From NCBI GenBank assembly GCA_003254905.1, contig QANU01067165.1, positions 191,706 to 255,705 of the forward strand: a DNA stretch of 64,000 nt, written 5' to 3'. The position numbers and the translations under genes are program-made. Positions 37,720-49,600 of the stretch are shown piece after piece (the stretch's first letter is position 1; each line of letters opens with the position of its first letter). This DNA is from Nissolia schottii (lineage: Eukaryota > Streptophyta > Magnoliopsida > Fabales > Fabaceae). The notes beneath the pieces are model-generated. The model had not been told where the DNA came from. It saw only the letters and a program-made list of their open reading frames with translations, and ran no database searches.

Positions 37720-38770
37720 GACCCCTTCGATAGGGTGGTTGCTACCATGGTGACCCATGTATTTGGGCACATGTCATAGTATTTCATTTTTTAATAAAAA
37801 TTAACATTTTAAAATTACAATTATGCCACTGTTAAATTACTAATAATTTATGATTAATTATAAATAAGTCCCTCAAACAAACAATTTTTGCAAATAGAAC
37901 ATCCAACATCCCTACCCCAAACGGCACCTTCCACGCCAACCTCAACACCCCCCTCTCTTCTCTCACCTCCCACGCCACCGCCGCCAACCTCCGATTCTCC
38001 ACCGCCCCCCAACATACCCAGAACAATGCAACTTGGAAACATAACACTTTTCCCCTGTGCTCCCCCCGCAACACGACATGGGAAGTTCTTTCACCGCATC
38101 ATTGACGCACCGCCGGCACTCAGCGGCGGACAAATCTGGCATGCACTGAGCGAGGCCGTACACAATGACGTCGTCGTGCCGCGGCTTCGCAGGATCAGTG
38201 GGTCCCTCAGCGGGATCTTATCTGGTACCTCGGTCATTCATCAACGGTGGAGAATAAGGCCCTGTTGGAGTAGCGCATCAAGCACTCGTTGTACCAGATC
38301 ACGGCCTCTTTCGCCGCTGGGCACGACGACGCTATGGTCAGCGCCGCGAATCTCTCGCACTTTCTGCACAGCTCGAACGGCACGTCGTCGCGGCACATGT
38401 AGAGGCCGTACGCAGTGTTCGGATTGCCGCGACGGGACGTGATACCGGCGGTGGCGTTGAAGAATCGAAGGTTGGCGGCAGTGGGGTGGAAGGTGAGAGA
38501 AGAGAGGAGGGTGTTGAGGTTGGCGTGGAAGGTGCCGTTTGGGGAGGAGGGAATGGTAGGGATGGGGGGGTGCTCTGTTTGCAAAAATTGTATGTTTGAG
38601 GGACTTATTTGCAATTAACCATAAATTATTAGTAATTGACACAGTAATATAATTGTAATTTTGAGTAGTTGATTTTCATTAAAAAATAGAGCATCATCGC
38701 ATGTACCTAAATATATGTGACACCATTGGTAGCCTCCACCCAGAACTAGATGTCTAGTGACCTCTACTCC
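37720..38770. repeat. Inverted duplication around DUF26 sequence (hairpin locus)
   Basis: The left arm (about 37720-38020) and right arm (about 38440-38770) are inverted copies some 300 bp long. Each includes non-coding flank (TTACTAATAATTTATG, AATAAGTCCCTCAAACA) and the start of a DUF26 domain (CCAAACGGCACCTTCCACGCC). About 420 bp of further DUF26 sequence forms the loop. A transcript across it would fold into a long imperfect hairpin. Confidence 0.85.
38030..38614 (-). pseudogene. Broken cysteine-rich receptor-like kinase (DUF26) fragment
   Basis: On the minus strand, 38614-38250 encodes most of a first DUF26/Gnk2 domain (NGTFHANLNTLLSSL, then the CX8CX2C signature CRDDVPFELCRKC, then the WYNECLMRYSNRALFSTVD end). 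A stop and frame loss follow. 38163-38070 resumes with part of a second domain (VYGLAQCMPDLSAAECRRC, again CX8CX2C), then a frameshift before the FPSC-type end. About 100 residues between domains are missing, as are the signal peptide, membrane segment and kinase. Such domains are extracellular in CRK receptors and secreted CRRSP proteins. It cannot make a normal product. Confidence 0.85.
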
Positions 38771-38779
38771 TTTCATGAA

Positions 38780-40734
38780 CCATTTTCCTACAAGCAAAAC
38801 CGCTTCAACTTCTTATAGATGTACCGTTATTAGAAATTTAAAATGGAGTAAAATTTGAAGAAAAAGAAAGGAAGCTCTGTATCTCACTCTCACACACAGT
38901 ACAAACACAATGGTTGGTGGTCACCATCGACGTCCAGCGGGGATAGAAAAGGGGTCTGGGGGTTGCCAGCTACGTACATTAAATATTTGTGATAAGTTTT
39001 GGTGTAAGTTTCTGACTATAAACCAGGAGAGGAGGCCCCGCCAAAACTGTCCAACACGCTCACACACACACCCCACCCCGCGAGCAAGCTCGCTCCATCC
39101 CACACATTTGACTACCGGCACCGCCATCCAATGTCAGTCCATACAATAATGATGCCAACGAATCCTACTTTCAACTGCGAACCCACCCAATTCACACTTA
39201 TGTCTTTCCTTTTTCATGGCTATTTATTCATTTTAAGATGAAAATTGATGGTTTTTTTTTCCTTTTAAAAATATATTATTATTTCAAATAATTTCTTTTT
39301 GAGCTATTTTAAATTATTACATGATATAAAAATAAATTCATTCAATTGAATTTTTTATTATATGAAGTCAAGTGTGATTTTTTTATCATTAATTGAGAAT
39401 ATTATTTGTTATACATAAGTCTTAGGGGCAAATACATGTTTATGGGATTTATATGGGTGAAATACGAAAATATGGGCTGTCCAGATAAATTACCAATGTA
39501 TGGGGGGGAGGGGCTGAAATCGGCTGAGCATTGGCCGATTTCAGGGCAACCAAAAATAAAATAAAATTAAAGGGGCTGAAATCGGTCCAGGGACAGCCGA
39601 TTTCAGCCCCAGCTCCCACACATCCGTAATATTTCTCCCAGGACCACATTTTCGCAAATAAAAGTGAAAAGGGCAATATATAGGTAAAAAAACCTAAGTC
39701 TTACATATTCAATTAATAGTAAAAAATCATATTTCATCTTAATGACAAAAAAGTCACATGATCCACTCACAAACGATATTACCTTTTAGATATTCTTTCC
39801 ATTCACATTATACTACTCCCTGATTCCCAATGTAAATGTATCTAAATTATGAATGAATTTAAAAAAAATGAAAAAAATTAATCTTGAGAAACAAATGGAG
39901 TATTATTTAGTTCTTAATAAAAAAATTAAAATATGCCCATAAAAACACATTAAAATAACATGAAATTACTTTTGGAACAGTCTTCTTTACATGAAATTTA
40001 CATGTTATGTACGTATCATCAATGACATCGATCGAAATAATGATTTATGAAGAAAAAATTGTGTTAAGAAAACATCATTCACTATTTTTTTTTTAAAAGA
40101 TTGCTGATATCTTAAATATTTATCTCTTAAAAATTATAAAAAATAATTTTTAAATAATTGCAAATTAGATTAGGACTTACTTGCAGAAAAAATAATTGTA
40201 TATAAATACAAGATATCTCTTTTCAAATATGCACAGGGACGTGTGTGAAGGGAAAAGGAACCCAACCGATGAAAAAAAAAATGCACAAACATTCACAACA
40301 ATTTTTCAATTATTAGCGAGCAACATTTTCCCAATAAATATAGACTACGGCAGTTCTGCATACCCCAAAGTCACATTCTCATTTTCTACAATTTGATGTT
40401 TCTTTGATCTTCCCTCGAACTGAAAGGCACCAACCATGCCCACCAACACACTTATTACATAGAAAGAAGACAAGAATGAAAAACATTTACTAACACATGT
40501 ATAAATATCCAAAAAGAGGTCTCTCTCTCTCTCTCTCTCTCTATATATACTCGACACGCGAGACTGTGACCTTATCCTATAATATTATTTTCTGACTAGG
40601 AAGCTCAAGTGATGCCAAGAATATACAACAAAACAAAAGAGATAAGTTGTTGGCTAATTTACCAGTTTCACAAAAAAGTGCGGGCCCCACATGGAGACAT
40701 TTAAAACACTACAGCAGTTTTTCTTTTTCCTCTA
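38780..40734. other. Intergenic, 3' flank of the IDD gene
   Basis: AT-rich with a CT run at about 40520-40542 and a hairpin at 39509-39610. The last part should include the 3' UTR of the IDD gene. No gene is seen. Confidence 0.4.
39509..39610. repeat. Compact hairpin of four alternating copies of one motif
   Basis: The 13-base motif GGCTGAAATCGG appears at 39511 (+), 39533-39544 (inverted), 39573 (+) and 39595-39609 (inverted). The outermost pair, GGGGCTGAAATCGGCT and AGCCGATTTCAGCCCC, is a perfect 16-base inverted repeat. It probably belongs to a MITE spanning about 39425-39710. Confidence 0.72.
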
Positions 40735-43326
40735 CTAATGGCCAACTCCACCATCTCCGGATGAATCGAAGTTCCCTCCATAAGAGTTTAACAAAGCAGA
40801 AAGGCCGCCGCCACCCCTGCCGGTAGCCCCCGCAGCACCGTTGCCTCCGCCAATGCCGAGACCAAGAAGGTCACGGGTCATCATGGGCTTCCCGCCAAAC
40901 TGGGGAGAGCCAGTGGGCCCCATCATAACATCAGCATTATTATTATGATTCCCATATGGAAGAAGCCCAAGCCCCAGCTGGTACAGGTGGTGGTGGTGGT
41001 GGTGGTTATCTGCCACCGTCAGATTCTCTTGCTTCACAACATGGCTGTTCCACTGCATTGTTGCCGCCCCACTGACATTGTTGTTGCTGTCATCTTGCCC
41101 CGCCGGTGATGACGTGGCTAAGCCTAAACCCCGAAGAAACGATGCGTTGGATGCGGCTGCGCCCATTTGAGCTGCCTTCTGGAGCAGTGCTGTGGCAGAC
41201 AATGCTGCGGGTTGTGGGCAAGCGATGGCGTAGTTGCTATGGCGAGGGTCATGAAGGGAAGGAGAGTCGGTGGTGGAGAGATAGAATGGTGTGGAGAGGG
41301 AGAGGGATGTGGGTTCTACGGGGGAGATGGTGGCAGCGTTTGGCATGAGGGTGGGGAATGAGGATGCTGAAGGTGATTGGGAAGGCGGTGGTGTTGCGGC
41401 GGTTGAGGGTGCCAACACGGTTGTGAAAATAGTGGCGCAAGTTGTCGAGGTGGAGGGTGTGCCGGTTGTGAAAGCGTTCATTAGACACGTTGTTGCGTTG
41501 GAAGATGGTGGGTTCTCTGGAATTTCTGATATCAATTTAAAAAAAGAAAAAGAAAAAGAGTAAGGCATAGCAAAATGATGAAAACATGAAAATGCGAATA
41601 AGGAAATAAGACAAATTGCAAAGCTGAAGGTAGTTTTTTTTTTTTTACTTCATATCATTATATAAAAGATGTCACTTATTAATAAACAAAAAGTAGTACT
41701 ATAATCACATCGATATTGTGTAGCGTAAGAATTCACTTAATTGCTTTAGATGACAATAAATTATATTTATGGTACATGATATTGTACATTAAAAGTACTA
41801 TTTATAAATCATATACTACTAAATTATATACTATTATTCATTGTCATATTTGCAGACAAGACAAGGGGCTAAGTCCAGACCTATTGAAATTAAATGCGTA
41901 GACAAACATAGAGCAAAAGGTAAGCAATTATATTGGCTCTTTTTAATCTCTGAATCTCTTTTCTTTACTCCATCGTGCTAGCTAGGCTGAGTCTCTCTCG
42001 CTATCGTCTCCAGAACCATAACAACTCCACACACAGCGACCTCTCTGTGACTGAGTTTAGCACTACTCGTTGTCAGTTTCCAACGATTCAAGTAAAACAT
42101 GGGGAAGGAAGAAAAGTTAAAAAAAAAAAAAAAACAACTGCACCGGAACAGGACAAAAAACGCATCCTTGGAGTTTTAATGACGTGTACGTCATGCCTCT
42201 TAAAACTCATTAAATAATAATAATTAAAAATTGTCACAAAATTGAATGCTGAGGAAAACGTTTCAAAACAAATTCACACAGCTTTGACCATAGAAGAGAA
42301 CGGAAACCACCGTGCGCAGCGAAGTATACCTGAGCTCTGAATGGAAAGAGTCGGAGACACCACAGACGTCGACGGCGTGAGCGGAGGCGGCGGCGGAGAA
42401 GAGGAAGAGGAAGCAGCCACAACATCCTTGCCAGCGCTTAGGGTTTGAGCTCTCGCACTCTCTTCCGCTAAAGCATCGCAAAAAGCTCGGTGCGTAATAA
42501 AGCTATCCCTCCTTTTCAATGATTCACACAAAACACACGAGGCGTTAGAATCAGAAAAGATTAATAATAATAATATAATATAATAATAATAAAGGAATAA
42601 TGATTTTGGGGAAATTGATCGAAAACCTAGAGAACAAGGTGCCGCAACCGCATCGGTACTCTCTGGTTCCGCAGGTCTTCATGTGAGCCTTCCAATCGGA
42701 TTTGACGGCGTATTTCTTGTTGCAACGCTCGCATTGGAGCTTCTTCTCGCCGTGCTTCCTGCAGAAGTGCTTCTTGATGCCGGTGAGGTCGCCCAGCGCC
42801 CTCGCGGGGCTGTGGTGGACGCACGAAGGCTCCGGGCAAACGTACACCTTCTTCCGTACCTCCTTGCTGGCGCGCTGCCGGAGCTTCCACGGCAAGTTGT
42901 GGCCGCGCCGGTGTAGCTGCAGGTTCTGGTCCCGCTGGAACCCCTTGTTGCAGATCTCGCACACGAAACGGTTAGTCGCCATCAGCGTCTTCGGCGATAG
43001 AGCAACCACCTCCGCATCCGGATCTAAAATGAAAAAAAAAAATCCAAAATAACATAAAAACATTATTCAATAGCAGTCAAAGTGAAAGCAAGTAGGATAT
43101 ATTAATTTAATTTTGTAGTTAGTATAGTGGATAAACTGAAATTGGCGTGTTGTCAATTAATCACATAAATAATTAATGTACCTGGCATTCCGGGAAGGTT
43201 TCGCTTCTTTTTGGGCGGTGGGAGTTGAGGTGCGGTTTCTAAGTCGAAGGCGGAGAAGGTGGGGGATGCTTCGCTGGAAGCGGCGGAAAGTGCCATTGGC
43301 GGATGATTGCGGGGCTCCGTCGTCAT
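40735..43326 (-). CDS. INDETERMINATE-domain (IDD) C2H2 zinc-finger transcription factor
   Basis: Four exons, 43326-43182, 43023-42627, 42511-42330 and 41525-40735, give 504 residues. A KKKRNLPG nuclear-localisation and ID-domain start is at 39-46. Four fingers follow: [10 protein letters not shown] to HRRGH (about 68-90), YVCPEPSC to [14 protein letters not shown] to HMKTC, and [15 protein letters not shown] to HRAFC, the CCHC-type fourth finger being joined across intron 2. The C terminus has [15 protein letters not shown] and TRDLLGLG, the two motifs IDD proteins use with DELLA and SCARECROW-type partners; a six-His run lies between. IDD proteins are nuclear regulators of gibberellin response, root patterning and metabolism. 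Which IDD this is cannot be fixed by eye; IDD4/5/7-like is likely. Confidence 0.95.
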
Positions 43327-46300
43327 ATATAGCTGCTCAATCAATTCCAATGACAATCAATAATGTGAAGTGTTCTTTATGGCTGGGAAACTGAGCGTTC
43401 ACCCTATTAGAGTTCTGTGAAATGAAATGAACCACAAGGTTCACTTACGTTAAAATCATCGGTCAACTAAGACTTTACAAAATAATAAAATAATAATAAA
43501 TGTGTGTATTTACCCTTTTTTCTTAGAAGTGTCCAAAGCTGTTGTTCGTCCCTACGAGACAGCGATTCAACGTTCAGGGGCAGAGTCGTGGGCGGTGTGA
43601 GTATGCACGACGGTCTTCTAAGGCGGCGCTGTGGGGGAGGAGGGAGGTGAGGTGGCTGAGAGAGGGAGAGAACCAGAGAAATGTAATTAGAGACGAGAGA
43701 GAGAGAGAGAGAGGAATGAAACGAGTAAGATATGCAATTAAAAATATTAGGCCAAAGCGGCGCCACTTAACCATGGTTAAGTTATGAGCGACAATGCGCA
43801 GCTCTTTTTCCTTAAACTAGAGTCAGTGTGTGACTTGGGCGCCAGGTTTCCCGTGGCAACTAGTGCGGATCCTACCGTACACGTGTCACAAGAACCGGGT
43901 TGGTGACCTTTGTCGCAACAAGTTGATTGAGCGGTGCTTGTACAGTTGTACTGTACTACAAAATACCTTCAACTATTATTTTGGTTTTTCTCTATTTTGA
44001 TTTTTTTTTTCTTTTGCGGAAGAATTCTCGTTTCTTAGTGTGTCTCTGTTTTTTTGGTTGTTTTTTTCTTTTCTTTTTGTGTTACTTCTAACATCCTCTT
44101 TGTACTGAGATGGATGTTTAGTCTTGTGTCATTGCAAGGTACATAGGAGTTGTTGATGGCGGACAATTAGGATTATTATGATTATGATTAATTTTTTAAC
44201 AAGGCTTCAAGATCACATAAATTGTTATTTCTCTGGCAAAGTTATCTATTTTATTATTTTATTATCTATCACATGACCGACTCATGAAAAAAAAAATTAG
44301 GTGATCACAAGTTTAATATATCATTAATAAAGATTCACTTTTAAACTTATGCCTACATAACGTAATGAAAGAAAATTGAGGATAGATTTTTTTTTTTACA
44401 TTATATAATTATATATGATATTTTATTATAAATTTTTAAATTGTTTATATAATGTATGAGTTTTATCTTTTTAATTAATAATAAAAGATTAAATATGATT
44501 ATATCACATAAAAAAAATACATGAAGAATAGCAATTTAAAAAAAAAAATCACCTTACTTGAACGTGCCATATTCACCACAACACGATTACAGCAATTTCG
44601 TAAAATTATCCTTGGATCAGCTCATTTTCAGATTTCGCTTTTCTGCATTTCACACGTCGCTATGCTATCACTTAGACTAGGACGATTCCAATATGGTCCT
44701 CTATAGTATCGAGAACGCGTGATCAATTAATAGTTTGGACTCATATTTGATTTAGCTTTTCTATGGAAAAAAAATTGATTTAGCTTTTACAATTTTAAAA
44801 TCATGGTTATGGCGTAAAAAAATTGTTTTTTAAAATTGCGATTTAAAACTTTTCAAGGTCTACAAAAAAATGTTATGCATAGAACAATTTCTTTTTAGAC
44901 AGTTATACATGGTACAATTCTTTCTGCACTTTAAACTTGTTAATATTTAGAAACTAATCTAATTCGCAAAATATACCAGCCACTTTGTTAGGACAAATGG
45001 ACATATGCCACTGCAAACCTCTAGTAAGACAAACGAATCTTATTAGGGAGCAATTATTTATCTATAAGATGATTAGAAAGTGTTAAAACATAGATTATAA
45101 AGTGATGTATAAAGCCAAATTTCTTACTTAAAAATGCAAATGAAACTTTTTGTCATTTTTATGTTAAAGAGATCTGATACGAAGTTATATAACTCAAATG
45201 TCGATTATTATACAGCAGAGAGAATGGGCCGCTCGATCTGTAAATACAAATTGCAAAGGCCAAACCCCTTTTATTTCAAAGGATGCCATCATGATGATGA
45301 TAAAGGTGAAGGGTACTTTAGTCTTTTTGTTGGATGGATGCGTATAATTAAGCTCCACTGGCCTCCACTGCAACACACTACAGATTTCAGAGTTAAATCC
45401 TGTCTGTGGGACCCGCCAACTGGAAAGTCCAGCTTCTGACGTGGAGCGTGTCCTATAAGATAGAGAGAATTATTATTCCATGTGTTTCTTTATATCAAAT
45501 GCACGACGGGTATTAATACTAACATCTTCAATGACTCTCTAAAAAGTTTCTACTCACGGTTTTGACTAATAAGAGTCTCACTTTAATGAGTTTAAAAATT
45601 ATAAAAAAATGGCACAAGTTCGTTTAAGAAGTGGTTTATCCCACGTAAGTTGTCAAATGAGCTCAGTTTGTAAATTTGATTTATTTATCCATTATACGTG
45701 TAAATAGTAAAAATTTGTTAAGGTTCAATTTATTTAACCTGTGAATTAAACTAACTCATTTAGTGTTAATATAGACTAACTCATAGATTAATATTAAATT
45801 GATAGATTAAACATATAAAAAATTACTCCACAAACAATAAAAACTCGTTAAAGTCTAACCAATTTGACGGTCCTAATCACAACTTACATTTTACTAATAA
45901 TTATGTAGCATCTCATGTGATAACATTTTTTTATTAAAAAACATGATAGTTGAAAAATTTATTTAAAGTAAAGCCATAATTTAGGACTAAAATTGATCTC
46001 TTTTATTAGGGAGAAGAGATACTTTAAGGACAATTTTATTTTTTTATTATGCATAAAAAATATGGTGTTAATGTAGTAATGGTGAAGCTAAAATAGGAAC
46101 TCTTCAAAAGACATCCATTAAAAGTGTTCTAAAAAACTCAAACTAAGAATAATTAATGGAGCAATTTTACTAAGTTGCGCTTTATTTAATTTTTAACTTC
46201 TTACAACTGTACTATGTTGACAACATTCTTAAAGAAAACTTAATTACACAGGGACATAATTAAAAATTTAGTAATAAATATTGTATAGACAAATGAGAGT

Positions 46301-47662
46301 GCCAATTATTAAAATAAAAATGTTTAAAATAACAAATAAAAAGGAATGGAGGAAGTAGTAGATATTGATAAATAGTAGTACTACATCTTTTAGTTTAATT
46401 GTAATCCCTAAATCATAAATTAAAGAAATCATTAAATAAATGTAGATATTAAAAAATTCATGAATATTTCATAAAACTATTTTTATTTTCAATGATATTC
46501 ATTCTCTCTTTTACTTAATATTATTTTCAATTATTCATCAAATAAAGATAAAAAATAATTAATACTCTTTGAATTTTTTAAGTGAACAAATTCATTTATA
46601 TAGAAATAAAATTTTGAAAACTAACCATTATTAGAAATAAAAAAAATTAACTAATTAATATTGTGCAGTTTTTACTTAATTAATATTATACTTTAACCAT
46701 TTGTATTACTGACTAAAATATCATTCTATGAATAATTAGAATATATCTTATTTAACATTTTATGAATGCTTACTATTTTCATTTTTATGATAAGGAGGCG
46801 GGGTTAGGCCTGCAATTGCAAGGGATATCCAAAACGGCCTCGTTACCTTTACCTTCGATATATATCTTTTTCTCTTCACACATGCTCGAACATTGTACGT
46901 AAACCAAAGTTTTCGTTTTCATATGGTTGTAATTATTACAATCATAATGTAGAGATTAACGTGCTAGTATGAACACGATTCGCCTTTTAAGGTTGCCCGC
47001 TTAATCAAATAACACTCAAGTATTCAACTCTCTAGCTTGAAATACGCCAATAATTATTTACGTTCTGCAAATTATAAGCAGCCACTGTTGGGTCCCTGCC
47101 CAAAGAACACACTTGATGATTGTGGTGTTCATGCGCAATTGAGTTTCTTACCAAAGAAAATCATAGTTTAGAGCAAAGATTTGGTTATTTTGTTGCTATA
47201 TTGGTAATTAGATGAATCATTACCAGATCACTCGTGCGCAGTAACAATATTATGATTCTATGTGAAAATCATAGATTATTTCTGTTACGATATAGACTAG
47301 ATGGTACGAATAAACACAGCTGTAAGGTGTTGAGAGAATTGTGACCCTATGTTTGCTTGCAATTTGCACAATGTCAAAAAGTAAAAAGGCCAAAAAAAGG
47401 TCCGTCAGTAATCATTTCTATTTTGATTATCCTTTTGCTGCTTTTCAACCCTTTCCTCATTTGATGCGAAGGCCCACCTTCTTCATAATGGCTACTAAAA
47501 TTAATAAATAGAACTATCAACTGTGTAGTATTTATTTTATTTTAGATTGTCAATTTTGTGTAAACACGTAACTTATCATATGTTTAAATTAATTATTATG
47601 TTAACAATTAATGATATAACTTAATAATAATGATTAAAACAAAAAAAAATTAAGAGAGATAA
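43327..47662. other. Long intergenic region upstream of IDD
   Basis: 43327-43790 is GC-richer, with a GAGA tract near 43695-43712, and probably contains the IDD leader, possibly a leader intron, and its promoter. From 44,000 onward it is AT-rich. Open frames near 44521-44706 and 45134-45439 have no recognisable similarity. No gene is supported. Confidence 0.4.
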
Positions 47663-49600
47663 TGTAACACCCCAGTTAGCTAGTTTACGCTTAAGTCGTA
47701 AACTCGCTTGCTAAGTTGTTATCTGCTTTGGTTGGGATGATACTTAGTCCCGCTCATTTGTTGAAAAGTAGAGTTACTTGGAAAAGAAGGACCCGTTTTT
47801 AACTTTTCTTTTATATCTCATAGCATATAGTAGGAGCCTTGTAGTTCGTAGAACATGTAATGCGAGCATTAGAGTAACATGTTTAGTTAACATTGATGAG
47901 AGGTACTAAACATTCCAACATAACATTTACCACGGGTCCATAACACGTTCACAACAAGATACACAAATGCTAAGATAGCGGTTACATACAAACATTTAGT
48001 ACAGCAAAATTCTTATCACATATAATCTACTAACTAAACGCCTACTCTTCAACTCACTCTTCTGAATACGGCTCCTCCTCATGTTGCTCCTGTCCTTGCT
48101 CCATATTAGGTCCTGCCTCTGGAATCATAAAGGAGTGGGGAATGAGAACACTGCGTTCTCAGTGGGAAAACCTTAGTTGTCATAACTCATTTTATACCCA
48201 ATTATGATTCTGCCGCTCAGGAATCTCTAGGTGTTACAGTTATATTAAAGTCCTACTAGTTATGAATGTTCATATTAAGCATGGGCAGCTTTACCTATGT
48301 TTCTAGGTGCTCGGGGGAGCTATTCTTCATTATCTACGTCATCTGTCTGTTAATCTAATTCCTAACTCAAGCATCATCGTACGATTCACATAGCTATACT
48401 ACTGCATCAAAATCCTCATCATACAAGTCACATAGCTCCACTAATACATCATCATCATCTTTGAAAATTCATTTGAAATTCATTTTACTCCCACGGTCTA
48501 AGGCAAGCCTTAGTGGCAGTTCCGCCCTCGTTCCTTGTAGCTGCAGCCACACCGCTACAACCACACATTACAGCCCGCATCGTGGCGGCCAGGTAGCGCC
48601 TCACCTGAAGGGTCTCACCTGCAGGGTCTTGACCCTGTAATTCTCACCAACCACGACCGAGGTGACCATCAAACGGATGGCGTGGGGGTCGGACCTATAA
48701 CTCGACCGAAACTAAGACCTTTCCCAAAAGTCGAGCCCTCGGCCCTTCTAGAGGGGTTTTTTTCCATCATCATTATGTGCACAGTTCAATCTTTGATGCA
48801 ATAGTTCATCATCATCTTAAAGCAGTCATATCCACTCATCATCTCAAGGCAACAATTATAACCTAATAGCTCATATCATCATCTTCATCATAGTGATTGA
48901 AAGATCATCATCTTACATCCTAACATGCAACACTACATACTCATAAACATCTAACATTCCTTATATTGGCAAGCATTATTTTATAATTCTACCTTATACT
49001 TCTCCTAGTCTAAATCATTTAACACACATAATATCATATAACTCATAAGCATATTCATATTATTTCTTGAGCAATTACAGAATTGAGAACCAATGAAGTT
49101 TGTAAAATATTTAGTCCATGCCGCTCAGCGGACCGCTCAGCAGTGCGCTCAGCGCACTGGGCTTGCATCAGGTCTCAATTCTACAACGTTTCAGTAAGCT
49201 GCATATTTCTTTCTTCCCATCATCATAAACACTTTCCTAGGCATCTAGCATAATATTTCACATTCTAAGAGATATAAATTCATGGTTCATAATCATTTCT
49301 ATCTATTTCTAAACAATTCTTCTATAAGCAACATCAACATATTGCCAAACAATTCATCAAACAATTATCAAGCCATAAAAATCTAATATAATCTAACATA
49401 AAACACATCACAATTATTATTTCAAGCAACTAAACCTAACATAATTTAGCACAAAACATGTTACAAACATTATCAAACATCTTAGAACCACACAGGCAGT
49501 GGTTAGGACAATTTATCCACTTTTTTGAGCGTTTTGAAAGTTGAGAGAAAAGACTCCGGCGAACCTTGAGGCGATCATGTTATTTTTCCCGAATGGACCT
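47663..49600. mobile_element. Second, truncated copy of the large LTR (inverted)
   Basis: The left end TGTAACACCCCAGTTAGCTA is the inverted counterpart of the right end of the 3215-5894 LTR. Matching blocks continue in order: the GTTATCTGCTTTGGTTGGG block near 47717, the GAACACTGCGTTCTCAGTGG block near 48146, GATTCTGCCGCTCAGG near 48206, and the ACATCTTAGAACCACA block near 49480. Similarity fades after GGCGATCATGTTATTTTTCC near 49590, and the last 700 bases of the other copy have no counterpart, so this copy is truncated. Its middle (48480-48730) differs from the other copy and lacks the CCACAGTAGAGTC array. Confidence 0.8.

Noticed and set aside
37888-38442. 184-codon plus-strand frame, Pro/Thr/Ser-rich
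   Set aside because: It reads across the left arm and then antisense through the DUF26 fragment, so it is a by-product of the inverted duplication.
42627-43052. Open frames on both strands over the IDD zinc-finger exon
   Set aside because: Shadow frames of the conserved C2H2 exon. Only the finger-encoding frame has splice borders and family motifs.
45134-45439. 101-codon plus-strand frame
   Set aside because: No recognisable domain, no splice partners and AT-rich surroundings.
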